From NCBI GenBank assembly GCA_964453155.1, contig CAYVQU010000084.1, forward strand, positions 1-21,951: DNA of 21,951 nucleotides, in the 5' to 3' direction. Numbering within the stretch: the first letter of the stretch is position 1; the number at the start of each line of letters is the position of its first letter. Shown here piece by piece: positions 13,331 to 21,886 of the stretch. This DNA comes from CAYVQU01 sp964453155. Lineage in GTDB: Bacteria; Chloroflexota; Anaerolineae; Anaerolineales; UBA11858. Below the pieces are notes generated by a model. The model was not told the origin of the DNA, did no database searches, and saw nothing but the letters and a program-made list of their open reading frames with translations. The position numbers and the translations under genes are program-made.

Positions 13331-16300
13331 CCCGTCATGCTCCTGCTTCAATAAATCCAACAATTCCCGCATCGTGGCTTCCAAATCGCGGACTCGGCCA
13401 CTCGCTTGCGCGGCGGCATATTGCTCTGGGGAAAGTTCTGTTCTCAATTTTTCGCGCAAGTCAACCAGAAGTGGAAAGTTTTCGTACCAAAAACCAATAG
13501 GGTCTGCGGGATGCACTTCCCGCAGAAACAAGAGTTCCAAAGCCATCTCTGACTGCCCTTCTGATTCCATGAGCAGCGCACAAACCTCCAGGGCTTCAAC
13601 TAGCCTGTACCAGCGCTGCATGTGTAAACATTGCTCAATTGTTTCTGCCAAATCTTTTCTAGCCTTAACGTAATCTTCAAGACCAAATGCTGCCGTTGCG
13701 AGACTTAAATAGAAACCCGAAACAAAGCTGGGGTTCTTTGTTAATTGGAAAGCTCTTTTTACGAGTTCCTGGCCCTGTTTAAAATTCCCAGCAAAAATCT
13801 CTAAGTTAGCGACGGTACTCAGACATCCGCACAGGGATCTTGGATCGTTTAATTCTGTTGCTTTGCGAAGAGCCTGCCTAGCCATTTGACGCGCCCTATC
13901 GACTTCACCATCGTCAAATATGTGAGACGCTAGATTAGAAAAATTCCCAGCCCATCTACCCCAATTCCCCATTTCGGCATAAAGGTCTGTTGATTCTTGA
14001 AGATAAATTCTTGCCATTTTAGGATCTCGACCATTCCCCCAAAGCGTATGCAATGTTTTTGCCTGCCCGATTCGATCGCCAATTTCACGTTGGATGTCCA
14101 GTGCTTGTTTGGCCTCCGCGAAAGAATCATCTTTTCTGCCAAGATTATAGGTATTGAAAGCGATACTAAACAAACACCAGGCCTGATAAAACTTATCACC
14201 CAGGCCTTCGTATATTGCCAAACGCTCCAGATGGACTTCTCGAGCAAGAGCAAATTTGTGCCGATAAATATGCTGCCGGGTCACTAACACCAGCGCATGG
14301 CCAATTTCAATCCCACTGCCTTCCTGACGTGAAATAACCAATAATTCATCTGGATCGAATTTCTCCAAACCAAAACTGCCCAATAAATCATACCTTGTCG
14401 CAAGCATTGCCCAAACTACGGAATAACCCTCTTCAGGAGTGAACCGCTCAAGGGCAATGACTAACGATCTCAAACCATCCTGGTTGCGACCGCGGCGATT
14501 ACAAAACAGATACAGACCCTCAATTGCTCTCTTAATACTTTCGGCATTCGCTTGGTTTACGGCGTACCGCCACCCAGCCCGGATGTTCTCGAAATCAGCA
14601 TCGATAACTTCAAGGGCTTCCAGTTGAGCATTTCCCTTGAGATCATCTTCACTGTCGGCAAGCATGGAAAGGTAGTAATCGCTATGTGCGGCCCTGTATT
14701 TTTCTATTTCGCCGATCGCCGCCAGGTGTTCGGCTCCCAACTGGCAGAGCAGTTCGTGCAGTTCGTAACGGCGGTCGGTGGCTTTGCGTTGAAGCAAGGA
14801 CTTGTTCACCAGCGCCGTCAAATCTCGGGAGGATGCTCCGGCCACGGTCTGCGCAGCCTGACGCGTGCAACCTCCGCTAAAAACGGATAATCGGGCAAAA
14901 ATCTCCCGCTCCTGCTCACTGAGCAAACGCCATGATGACATGAAAGCCGCCCGCATGCTGCGGTGCCGCCCAGGGATGTCTTGCAACTCGGTTTCTAAAA
15001 AGTCGATGCTTTGCTCGATCTCCGCGGCAATCGTTTTGACCGCCAGGGTATCCACCCAACCGGCTGCCAGCAAGATTCCTAAAGGAATGCCGCTCACCAG
15101 GCGGCAAATTTGCGTCACATCTCCCAAGTTATCGGGTCTGAGATCGAAATCGTGGCGCGCCCGGCGGGCACTCTGAGCGAAAAGCTGGATGGCACCATAT
15201 CCAGTGTCATCCATGGCATGATCTGTGCTATCAGGATAGGCTAGGCCAGATAGCACATAAACTGTTTCAACGCTAAGATTGAGTTTCGAGCGGGAGGTTA
15301 CCAATACCTTCAGGCGGATAGCCGCGGCCAATAAATCCACGATCAAGCCCGCACTTTCCAGGAGATGCTCGAAATTATCCAAGATCAACAACGTATTCCG
15401 CCCGCGGTAATAATCTATCAATTGGTCTTTGAGTTCCTGACCCGAAGAAAGCTTAAACTGTAAAGTTTCCGCTATCGTGGGGATAATGTCATCAGGACCT
15501 TCGGCAGACTGCAAAGAGACAAAATGAATGCCATGTTCGAAATTATCGAGTTGGGTCGCACCCACCTCTAATGCCAAATGAGTTTTACCCATTCCCCCGG
15601 GCGCCAGAATGGTGACCAAGCGAACACTGGGGCGGTCTAATAAAATCTCCAGTTCACGTTGTTCTTTTTCACGGCCGATGAAGGGATTTGCCTGCGCGGA
15701 CAGAGAGGTAGGCGGGTTGAGTGCTCGATCCCTTATGCGCTCGTACAGGTTGATGGTCTTCAGCGAAGGCCCGATATCGAGTTCGGCCGCCAGGCTGCGT
15801 TTGCAGTTCTCGAACTGGTTCAGAGCCGCAGTCCGTTGGTCACTAAACGCCAGCAGGCGCATCAATCGGCGGTGACTCTTTTCATCCCAAGGTTCGAGAT
15901 CCACCAACCGCCGGGCGAATGGGATCGCGCGCTCGAACTCACGGCGACTTTCATGCCCCTGAATCAATCGATCCAAGGCTGTCGTCATTTTGCGAGCTAG
16001 TTCCTCCCGTTTGAGGGCGCCCCACTCCTGAAATGCCAGACACCCTTCTAAATGGAATCCCTCCAAGAAATTCCCCCGATACAAATCGACCGCTCGTTTG
16101 AGGCTGCCTAGGTCGGTATCCCCACCATCCAAAATTTGGCTGAGCGTGTGGACATCGACCCAGATTCCTTTGTGCGTGTTGAATTGAATCGTTTGACGAG
16201 AAATATCCAGAAATGGCGGATTCGCACCGCGATCGCCAATCGTCTTTCGCAGGTTTGCCAGGGTGTGTCGCAAGATGGTGCGGGCGTTCTGATCAGGATG

Positions 16301-16468
16301 TTCCGGCCATAACAATCCAGCCAGGTGATCGCGTCGGTGCGGTTGCTGCCGCTCTGTGGCCAGGTAAATCAACAAGGCACGAACTTTATCCGATTCAAAG
16401 CACGTTAGGGGTTGTTCATTCAATGTCACTTCAAAAGCCCCCAGCAGCCGGATGGCCAGACGGTTCAT
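13328..16468 (-). CDS. Large BTAD/NB-ARC/TPR transcriptional activator (SARP-like)
   Basis: The start at 16468 follows GGGAGG by four bases; a GTG/ATG-type extension to 16498 has no such site. The 1,046-residue protein reads in order: an OmpR/PhoB-type winged helix (1-100; SDKVRALLIYLATE, RTILRHTLANLRK), a BTAD helical domain (103-250; LYRGNFLEGF, LEPWDEKSHRRLMRLL), a signalling NTPase module (261-~550) with Walker A APGGMGKT (289-296) and Walker B LLILDNFEHL, then about 450 residues of TPR-like helical repeats. This is the layout of SARP/AfsR- and MalT-like STAND regulators, which oligomerise with ATP after sensing a ligand and then activate transcription. Neither inducer nor target is visible; the divergent 4-TM gene is the nearest candidate target. 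Confidence 0.9.
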   Translation of the reverse strand: MNRLAIRLLGAFEVTLNEQPLTCFESDKVRALLIYLATERQQPHRRDHLAGLLWPEHPDQNARTILRHTLANLRKTIGDRGANPPFLDISRQTIQFNTHKGIWVDVHTLSQILDGGDTDLGSLKRAVDLYRGNFLEGFHLEGCLAFQEWGALKREELARKMTTALDRLIQGHESRREFERAIPFARRLVDLEPWDEKSHRRLMRLLAFSDQRTAALNQFENCKRSLAAELDIGPSLKTINLYERIRDRALNPPTSLSAQANPFIGREKEQRELEILLDRPSVRLVTILAPGGMGKTHLALEVGATQLDNFEHGIHFVSLQSAEGPDDIIPTIAETLQFKLSSGQELKDQLIDYYRGRNTLLILDNFEHLLESAGLIVDLLAAAIRLKVLVTSRSKLNLSVETVYVLSGLAYPDSTDHAMDDTGYGAIQLFAQSARRARHDFDLRPDNLGDVTQICRLVSGIPLGILLAAGWVDTLAVKTIAAEIEQSIDFLETELQDIPGRHRSMRAAFMSSWRLLSEQEREIFARLSVFSGGCTRQAAQTVAGASSRDLTALVNKSLLQRKATDRRYELHELLCQLGAEHLAAIGEIEKYRAAHSDYYLSMLADSEDDLKGNAQLEALEVIDADFENIRAGWRYAVNQANAESIKRAIEGLYLFCNRRGRNQDGLRSLVIALERFTPEEGYSVVWAMLATRYDLLGSFGLEKFDPDELLVISRQEGSGIEIGHALVLVTRQHIYRHKFALAREVHLERLAIYEGLGDKFYQAWCLFSIAFNTYNLGRKDDSFAEAKQALDIQREIGDRIGQAKTLHTLWGNGRDPKMARIYLQESTDLYAEMGNWGRWAGNFSNLASHIFDDGEVDRARQMARQALRKATELNDPRSLCGCLSTVANLEIFAGNFKQGQELVKRAFQLTKNPSFVSGFYLSLATAAFGLEDYVKARKDLAETIEQCLHMQRWYRLVEALEVCALLMESEGQSEMALELLFLREVHPADPIGFWYENFPLLVDLREKLRTELSPEQYAAAQASGRVRDLEATMRELLDLLKQEHDG

Positions 16469-16515
16469 CTTTTCCTCCCATAAAAGATAATCCCGCACCC
16501 AATCGAACTACTTAG

Positions 16516-16521
16516 ATTATA
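16516..16521 (-). promoter_or_regulatory. Possible -10 box for the large regulator
   Basis: TATAAT on the minus strand, preceded directly by TG, lies 47 bases upstream of the regulator ATG. No convincing -35 hexamer is found, so this may be an activator-dependent promoter or chance. Confidence 0.35.
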
Positions 16522-16655
16522 CAGGAAAATCGGCCTTTGGAGGTTCTCCTTGCGTTTTACTCACGCTAGTTTGCTAAGATGTGGACACAAACGTACAGAT
16601 CTGTCATATGGTCGGGCCGCCTGCAAATAATGTCAAAACCAAAAAGGAGACTGTA

Positions 16656-17021
16656 ATGACTGCAATTTTTACTGCCAATTTAGTGATGAATGCGTTTTTT
16701 GGGATCGGTTTTACCCTCGTCCCGGCCTTCATGCTCAGCGTCTACGGCGCGAATATGAGTGCGGAATTCGTTTTCATGGCCCGGTTGTTTGGGGCGGCCC
16801 TGCTAAACACCTGCGTTGTTCTGTGGTATGCCCGCAAATCGGAACACCAGGATATTATTGATCTGGCCGCGTATTCAAACCTGGTGTATTGGGTCCTCGG
16901 TTCGATCGCTTTTGTAATTGTTCAACTGGCCGGGATGTTCAATTTCATGGGGTGGGGCACCCTTGGTTTTCACGCCGTCTTTGTCCTCTGGTATGTGTAC
17001 GTGTTATTCATCCGGAAATAA
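16656..17021 (+). CDS. Small four-helix membrane protein, unknown function
   Basis: The start at 16656 follows GGAG by seven bases; the frame is open back to 16581 but without a ribosome-binding site. The 121-residue protein consists almost entirely of four membrane helices (about residues 3-26, 36-58, 70-93 and 97-118), with short loops and a basic end FIRK. Residues MARLFGAALLN in the second helix and GWGTLGFHAVFVLW in the last are the most distinctive. I do not recognise a named family. It is divergent from the large regulator, 187 bases away, and a hairpin follows 21 bases after its stop, so it is probably transcribed alone. Confidence 0.8.
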   Translation: MTAIFTANLVMNAFFGIGFTLVPAFMLSVYGANMSAEFVFMARLFGAALLNTCVVLWYARKSEHQDIIDLAAYSNLVYWVLGSIAFVIVQLAGMFNFMGWGTLGFHAVFVLWYVYVLFIRK

Positions 17022-17042
17022 CTCTTTCGGCGCATTCAATTC

Positions 17043-17084
17043 GGGAAGTGGCGGTGCGAATTCTTCACGCCACTTCCCTGTTTT
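17043..17084 (+). terminator. Probable intrinsic terminator after the 4-TM gene
   Basis: A perfect 11-bp stem GGGAAGTGGCG/CGCCACTTCCC (17043-17053, 17068-17078) is followed by TGTTTTC, a short and imperfect U-tract. It lies between the 4-TM gene and the next small frame, so some read-through may occur. Confidence 0.55.
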
Positions 17085-17100
17085 CAGGTCAGAAGTCTTG

Positions 17101-17304
17101 ATGCAGGAATCAAAACATTATTTGTCCTATCTGCTTCGGATTTGGGCTACTCGCACCAATGGGGAGGTTGTCTGGCGGGCATCCTTGGAGAGTCCCAATT
17201 CTGATGAACGGCGGGGATTTGTCAGCTTGGAGGCGTTATTTGAATTTTTGCACAGGAAAATCTCTGGAAAACCAGATGATGAGAACGATATCGTCAATGG
17301 ATAG
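17101..17304 (+). CDS. 67-residue small soluble protein, unknown function
   Basis: A short protein beginning MQESKHYLSYLLRIWATR, continuing with WRASLESPNSDERRGF and ending in a charged tail. The mix of an aromatic-basic N-terminus, a WRASLE segment and an FVSLEALFEFLHRK helix suggests a compact beta-alpha fold. From memory, similar short proteins (YLLRLW, WRASLE, GFASLEALFAFL) recur in Chloroflexota genomes; this is unverified. The ribosome-binding site is weak (AGG about 13 bases upstream), and an in-frame TTG precedes the ATG. The same frame is open to 16918 but overlaps the 4-TM gene, so that longer start is rejected. It lies 58 bases upstream of the secreted protein gene and could be cotranscribed with it. 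Confidence 0.6.
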   Translation: MQESKHYLSYLLRIWATRTNGEVVWRASLESPNSDERRGFVSLEALFEFLHRKISGKPDDENDIVNG

Positions 17305-17362
17305 ATATTGTCTACGCTACAGTTATGAGTCAAAAGGCTTCTAAAGGAGCCGGGAGGAAAAT

Positions 17363-17836
17363 ATGAAAAAAATATTGCTCATCGCAATTATATTGCTTAC
17401 CTTGCATATGACGGGAAATGGGGCCTATGCAGAGACCACCGATACCGATGGCGATGGGATATCGGATAGCTTAGATAATTGCCCCCACCTCTTCAACGCC
17501 CATCAAACAGACGTCGATAATGATGGCATCGGCGATGTCTGTGATTCTCGGACCCTGTCGGACCGCTTTGTAACCTACCTGACCGGGGCGGATGAAGACC
17601 ACCAACTGGTAAAAGGCGATGGCACTGCGATCCTTCCTGAAGAGGTTCCAAACCTGTATGGCACCCCCGATGGCATGACGATCTACGACCATGAGGTTGA
17701 CGTTTGCTCTTGGGAATATGCTGCCGAAAAAGGCTATCAGCGACCTTTGAAACCTGTGTATCAGGAATTTCGGACCAAGCAGGTTGGCCCGATATCCATG
17801 TCACCCCAGGGACGGTGGCAATTGACCCGGCTTTAG
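17363..17836 (+). CDS. N-terminal fragment of frameshifted secreted LVIVD protein
   Basis: The ATG follows GGGAGG by five bases. The 157-residue frame begins with a signal peptide (MKKILLIAIILLTLHMT, likely cleaved after AYA near residue 24). It then has a thrombospondin type-3 calcium-binding repeat (DTDGDGISDSLDNCP, DVDNDGIGDVCD; about 27-62) and about 55 residues that look natural (TPDGMTIYDHEVDVCSW). After that the frame degenerates and stops at 17836, while the downstream LVIVD protein continues in the -1 frame, which is closed by TGA until 17700. The two frames therefore belong to one gene, broken by a one-base loss somewhere between 17704 and 17834. The A5 run at 17729-17733 is the simplest site. 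This may be a real mutation, an assembly error or recoding. Confidence 0.8.
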   Translation: MKKILLIAIILLTLHMTGNGAYAETTDTDGDGISDSLDNCPHLFNAHQTDVDNDGIGDVCDSRTLSDRFVTYLTGADEDHQLVKGDGTAILPEEVPNLYGTPDGMTIYDHEVDVCSWEYAAEKGYQRPLKPVYQEFRTKQVGPISMSPQGRWQLTRL

Positions 17837-20800
17837 GCCGCTTCAAGCTGGCCGAGGGGGATGATGATCCCCTCCAGCTGGTCGGCTCTACCTGGACCGG
17901 CTTCGGGGTGCCCGGCAGCGGCTTCATCAAGATTCAGGGCGACTACGCGGTGATGCCAGCCGGAGAGGGGGATTTTCAAGTCCTCGATATCTCCAATCGT
18001 ACTAATCCCGAAGTTGTTGGACACCTGCGGGTGGATTTCAATTGGGTCGCAGCCGTTTATGGCAGTTATGCCTATATCAGCCAGGGCCGGTCGAATAACG
18101 GCTTATCGGCCATCGATATATCTGATCCGACCAATCCGCAGTGGGCCGGAACCCAATTATGGCCCCATTACGCCCACGCCATCGAAATTCTGGATGGACT
18201 GGCCTATATCACGACCGGGTTTGAGCCGGGTTTCCATATCCTGGATTTAACTGATCCGCTCAATCCGGTTGAAATTGGGAGTGCCCACGTCGGTGATCCG
18301 GAAGGCGCCAATTGGCTGTTTTTAGCTGGAGACCGGGCCTATGTTGGCTTAGCCACCGCGAATGGTTTGGTGGATACATCCATTGCTTACGGGCCAAAAT
18401 CGGCCGGATTTTCAGTGATCGATATTTCAGACGTCAGCAACCCCACCCTGCTGGGCACCTACTTGGGAGAACCGGATCAAACCCAAACCGGTGGTTTACT
18501 GGCATTTTATCCTTTTGAAGGAAATGCCAACGACCTCAGCGGCAACGAACTTCACGGCATCGTTTATGGACCCGAGGCAACCAGTGGCTACGAAGGAAAC
18601 GCCTACGCTTTTGACGGCCAAGATGATTACATTTGGGCTCCGGTGGATATCAATCCAGCAACGCACCCGAAATTAACGTTTGGCGCCTGGGTGAACCCGA
18701 CCTCACTTCCAGGAAGGAATGAATCCCCTCCGATCATCTCCAATGGCGGTCGCGCTTTACATCTGGATAATCGCTGGTGCGGAACACCTAACATTTGGTG
18801 TGCGAATGTCCCGCCCAATCCCTCCCTCAGCGGTGACACGGCCGTTCCTGGTGAGTGGGTTTTCTTAGCTGTGGTCTACGATCAGGAGGCGGAAACGATC
18901 ACGCTGTATGTCGATGAGCATGTATACCACACCACCGGTACGATTACCGATAGGTATGACTCAATTCGGATTAGTGGCACCTATGGTTGGTTGTGGCCGT
19001 TCCACGGTTTGATCGACAATTTGTTCTTCTTCGATGCCGCCCTTGATGCGCAGCAGATTGATACCATTCGGCAGGGAGGTGCGCAAGCCATCATTGATTT
19101 GGGTGATACGTTACCGGTGGGTCCTCCCGAGCCCTTGCCTCCACAAAAATTACCCCGCCTGATCGGGGTTTCCGGCGATATTGCCATCATGGCCCAAACC
19201 TGGATTGCACCGAATTACCCGCTTTCCCAGCCTGCTAAGCTGATCCTCGTGGATGCTTCCAATCCAGGAAACCTGCACAAAACAGGCAGCTTTACTTTTC
19301 AGTCTGATTTTGTGGCTGAGAAACGCATGGACTTATACAGCTCGGTAGCCAGTGGACCCTATATCTACATCGCGGATGATAGCCAGGATTCAACCCAAGA
19401 TAGCCTCAACTTATGTACAACCTGCCCGGATGATCCTCAGTCTCCGGATTACAAATACTACTATGAGGACTACACCAGTCTGTTGACCTTTGACATATCC
19501 GATCCCAGCACGCCCATCATGGTAGATCGGTATGATCATCCCCAACCCAGCCGGTTCCGGCACATGACCATCTATGAGGACAATCTTTATGTCAATGATT
19601 ACAACTATGGCGTGCGGGTGTTCAACCTGGCGGATCCCGCCCAGCCAAACCTCACTGGGGGAACCGTCACCGCAGCCGAGGGACACTATGGATGGGTGAA
19701 CGATGAGGGCAACACAGTTTTCACATCCCAAACTTTTGGGGGCACAATCTATGCACTCGATATCCAAGACCCATCAGCCCCGAGCAGGCAAGGTGTGTAT
19801 TGGGATGGAGAATGGAACGAAAAACGGCGGTTCACCGGTCGTGGGGATTATCTGTATGTGCCTACTGGCGGCGGGCTCAACATCATTACCGTCTCGGACC
19901 CAACCCAACCCGTAAAGAGCGGCATGTTCCCAGAGGTTGCCCGGATGCCAGACGTCAGCGTATTCGGTGATTACGCCTATGTATTGACGGCCGAATCCTG
20001 GATTTGGGGCACCCAACCCCGTCAATTTTTACACATCTACGATATCTGCGCTCCGGCTACCCCCATTTTGATGAATCCAACCGCTCCGGTTGATTTTTCT
20101 GCCCGCCAGATTGGGGTGTTTGCCCAAGGAAATTACGCGTATGTTATTTCCCCCAACAATCTGACCATCGTAGATGTGCACAACCCCACCCAGCCGGTCA
20201 TCGTCGGCCAACTTACGGATGCGCGGCTAACCATTGCCGATAACAACTACCCCATGCCGATGCAAGTCAAGGATGGCTATGCCTACATCGTTACCGGCGA
20301 ACGCAATGAGCGTTTCTTCCACATTGTGGATGTAGTCGATCCGTCTAATCCTATCTATATAGACACTTTTACACATAGCAACCGCCAGCACGTAACCGAT
20401 ATCATCATCTCCGGTAAATATCTGTATTTGGGGATTTACTGGGGAACCTTCTGGGTGTTTGACCTCACCAACCCGGTCGCGCCCGTATTGGTGGCCAATG
20501 CCCAGGATTTGGACTTAGACGGTTGGGAAGCCAGTTGGTCGCTGGGTGGATTGGTTGGGGAGTATCTGGCAGTGCCCGCGCTCTCGCGCTTCCATCTCGT
20601 TGATGTGCCCCGAGATAACGAGGGGCTGATTGGTCCTGTCACGGTGGTTGCCAATATCATCACCAACCAACCTCCAATGGCAGATGCCGGAGGAGTTTAT
20701 CTTGTACCTGAAGGTGAAACAATCCCCCTCAATGGCGCGGGCATCGACCCAGACGATGACCCGCTGACTTTTGCCTGGGACCTCGACAATGATGGCGTTT

Positions 20801-21690
20801 TTGAAGCATTGGGCCAGGATGCGACTTTTGCTACATCTGGACGCGACGGGCCAGACAACCAACTCATTGTCCTCCAGGTGTGTGATGATCGCGCAGCGTG
20901 CGCTACAGATGCAACCACGGTAGAAATTTATAATATGTCACCGACCATCACTGGTGCGACCAATGCTGGGCCGATTCAGGCTGGTAATGATGCTAGTATC
21001 ACAATCGAAGCTAGCGACCCGGCTGGAATCAATGACCCGCTCAAGTATTCATTTGACTGTGATGGTGATGGCCAATTCGAGATTGGTCCCCAAGGCAGAT
21101 CTTCAGCAGCGTGCCCATTTGAAGAAGCGGGGATCTTCAGTGTGTCCGCTCTGGTGGCTGATGATGATGGCGGCTCAACTGAAACGTCACTAACAGTAGT
21201 GGTGACAGGGAATTCGGTTGGAGAGTTCTACTCGATTGGCTACTGGAAACACCAATTCAATGAAAAAAAGAAGCAACACATTGATGAAACGACGCTGACA
21301 ACCTATATCGAGATCATCCAAATGATGTCCGCAGTCTTCAATGAGCAGGTGCCATTGTCCGGCGTCGAAGATGCCCGCGCGGTTTTAAATCTGAAGAAAG
21401 CCACCATGCAAGAAAAGGCCACCCAACATCTGTTGGCGAGTTGGCTTAATTTCACCCATGGAGCAGCCAGTTTCCATGATCTGGTCGATACCGATCAGGA
21501 CATGATCCCAGATACCTTATGCGCCGCAAACCTCACCCAAATCGAAACGATTCTGCTTGATCCAGATGCCACCAAGGCCGACTACGAAGTTGCCAAAAAT
21601 ATCGCTGAAAGCATTAACAGTCAGAGTGAGACGAGGATAGAAGAAACAAACGAAAAAAATGGAAATGATAAACAGAACAAGAGAAAGTAA
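17704..21690 (+). CDS. Main part of secreted LVIVD/LamG/PKD multidomain protein
   Basis: The 1,328-codon frame lacks its own start; the TTG at 17704 has no ribosome-binding site, so this continues the signal-peptide frame at 17363. At least 13 LVIVD units (pattern VxDISDPSNPxxxG) form beta-propeller blades: four before and nine after a LamG/concanavalin-like domain (about residues 262-455; FYPFEGNANDLSGNELHG, GEWVFLAVVYD, GLIDNLFFFDAALD). Two PKD-like domains follow (about 990-1168; DPDDDPLTFAWDLDNDG, SFDCDGDGQFEIGP). The C-terminus is an all-alpha region opening YSIGYWKHQFNEKKK, with LLASWLNFTHGAASF and DLVDTDQDMIPDTLC, then a charged tail. It is probably an exported surface or matrix protein for adhesion or binding. 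No LPXTG or other sorting signal is seen. It ends in TAA, with a 16-bp hairpin after it. Confidence 0.85.
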   Translation: MLLGICCRKRLSATFETCVSGISDQAGWPDIHVTPGTVAIDPALGRFKLAEGDDDPLQLVGSTWTGFGVPGSGFIKIQGDYAVMPAGEGDFQVLDISNRTNPEVVGHLRVDFNWVAAVYGSYAYISQGRSNNGLSAIDISDPTNPQWAGTQLWPHYAHAIEILDGLAYITTGFEPGFHILDLTDPLNPVEIGSAHVGDPEGANWLFLAGDRAYVGLATANGLVDTSIAYGPKSAGFSVIDISDVSNPTLLGTYLGEPDQTQTGGLLAFYPFEGNANDLSGNELHGIVYGPEATSGYEGNAYAFDGQDDYIWAPVDINPATHPKLTFGAWVNPTSLPGRNESPPIISNGGRALHLDNRWCGTPNIWCANVPPNPSLSGDTAVPGEWVFLAVVYDQEAETITLYVDEHVYHTTGTITDRYDSIRISGTYGWLWPFHGLIDNLFFFDAALDAQQIDTIRQGGAQAIIDLGDTLPVGPPEPLPPQKLPRLIGVSGDIAIMAQTWIAPNYPLSQPAKLILVDASNPGNLHKTGSFTFQSDFVAEKRMDLYSSVASGPYIYIADDSQDSTQDSLNLCTTCPDDPQSPDYKYYYEDYTSLLTFDISDPSTPIMVDRYDHPQPSRFRHMTIYEDNLYVNDYNYGVRVFNLADPAQPNLTGGTVTAAEGHYGWVNDEGNTVFTSQTFGGTIYALDIQDPSAPSRQGVYWDGEWNEKRRFTGRGDYLYVPTGGGLNIITVSDPTQPVKSGMFPEVARMPDVSVFGDYAYVLTAESWIWGTQPRQFLHIYDICAPATPILMNPTAPVDFSARQIGVFAQGNYAYVISPNNLTIVDVHNPTQPVIVGQLTDARLTIADNNYPMPMQVKDGYAYIVTGERNERFFHIVDVVDPSNPIYIDTFTHSNRQHVTDIIISGKYLYLGIYWGTFWVFDLTNPVAPVLVANAQDLDLDGWEASWSLGGLVGEYLAVPALSRFHLVDVPRDNEGLIGPVTVVANIITNQPPMADAGGVYLVPEGETIPLNGAGIDPDDDPLTFAWDLDNDGVFEALGQDATFATSGRDGPDNQLIVLQVCDDRAACATDATTVEIYNMSPTITGATNAGPIQAGNDASITIEASDPAGINDPLKYSFDCDGDGQFEIGPQGRSSAACPFEEAGIFSVSALVADDDGGSTETSLTVVVTGNSVGEFYSIGYWKHQFNEKKKQHIDETTLTTYIEIIQMMSAVFNEQVPLSGVEDARAVLNLKKATMQEKATQHLLASWLNFTHGAASFHDLVDTDQDMIPDTLCAANLTQIETILLDPDATKADYEVAKNIAESINSQSETRIEETNEKNGNDKQNKRK

Positions 21691-21722
21691 CCGCAAACGT
21701 TAAACTGACATAAAACCCAAAA

Positions 21723-21761
21723 AGGAGTGGGGAGCGAGCAAGATTCTCGCTCCCCACTCCT
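21723..21761. terminator. Strong hairpin after the secreted protein gene
   Basis: A perfect 15-bp stem GGAGTGGGGAGCGAG/CTCGCTCCCCACTCC (21724-21738, 21746-21760), extended by one A-T pair, closes a 7-base loop, 32 bases after the stop. No U-tract follows on the plus strand. On the minus strand TTTTTGGGTTTT follows, so as an intrinsic terminator it would better stop transcription entering from the right. It may also be a dispersed repeat. Confidence 0.55.
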
Positions 21762-21818
21762 CACGATCTTGAATCCATACCCGATTGACCGGAAAAATTA
21801 ACAATGTGCTAAGATTTC

Positions 21819-21886
21819 ACCGCAGAGTCGCAGAACTTTTCTCAAGGAAAATCTGAGAATCTCTGTGTTCTCTGCGGCTCTGCGGT
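21819..21886. repeat. CCGCAGAG-type palindromic repeat
   Basis: ACCGCAGAGTCGCAGA at the left pairs with TCTGCGGCTCTGCGGT at the right with one mismatch, and TTCTCA/TGAGAA pair inside. It is followed by a T-rich stretch (AGTTTTATT). It is the same type as the palindrome at 4677-4746. The remaining 65 bases to the window edge hold a GGAG and no clear start codon. Confidence 0.65.

Noticed and set aside
16918..17100. A longer N-terminus for the 67-residue protein
   Set aside because: It overlaps the last third of the 4-TM gene in another frame and crosses the terminator hairpin.
17726..17737. Canonical programmed -1 frameshift site
   Set aside because: The A-run is GCC-GAA-AAA-GGC; it is not an X-XXY-YYZ heptamer in register, and no downstream stem or pseudoknot was evident by eye.
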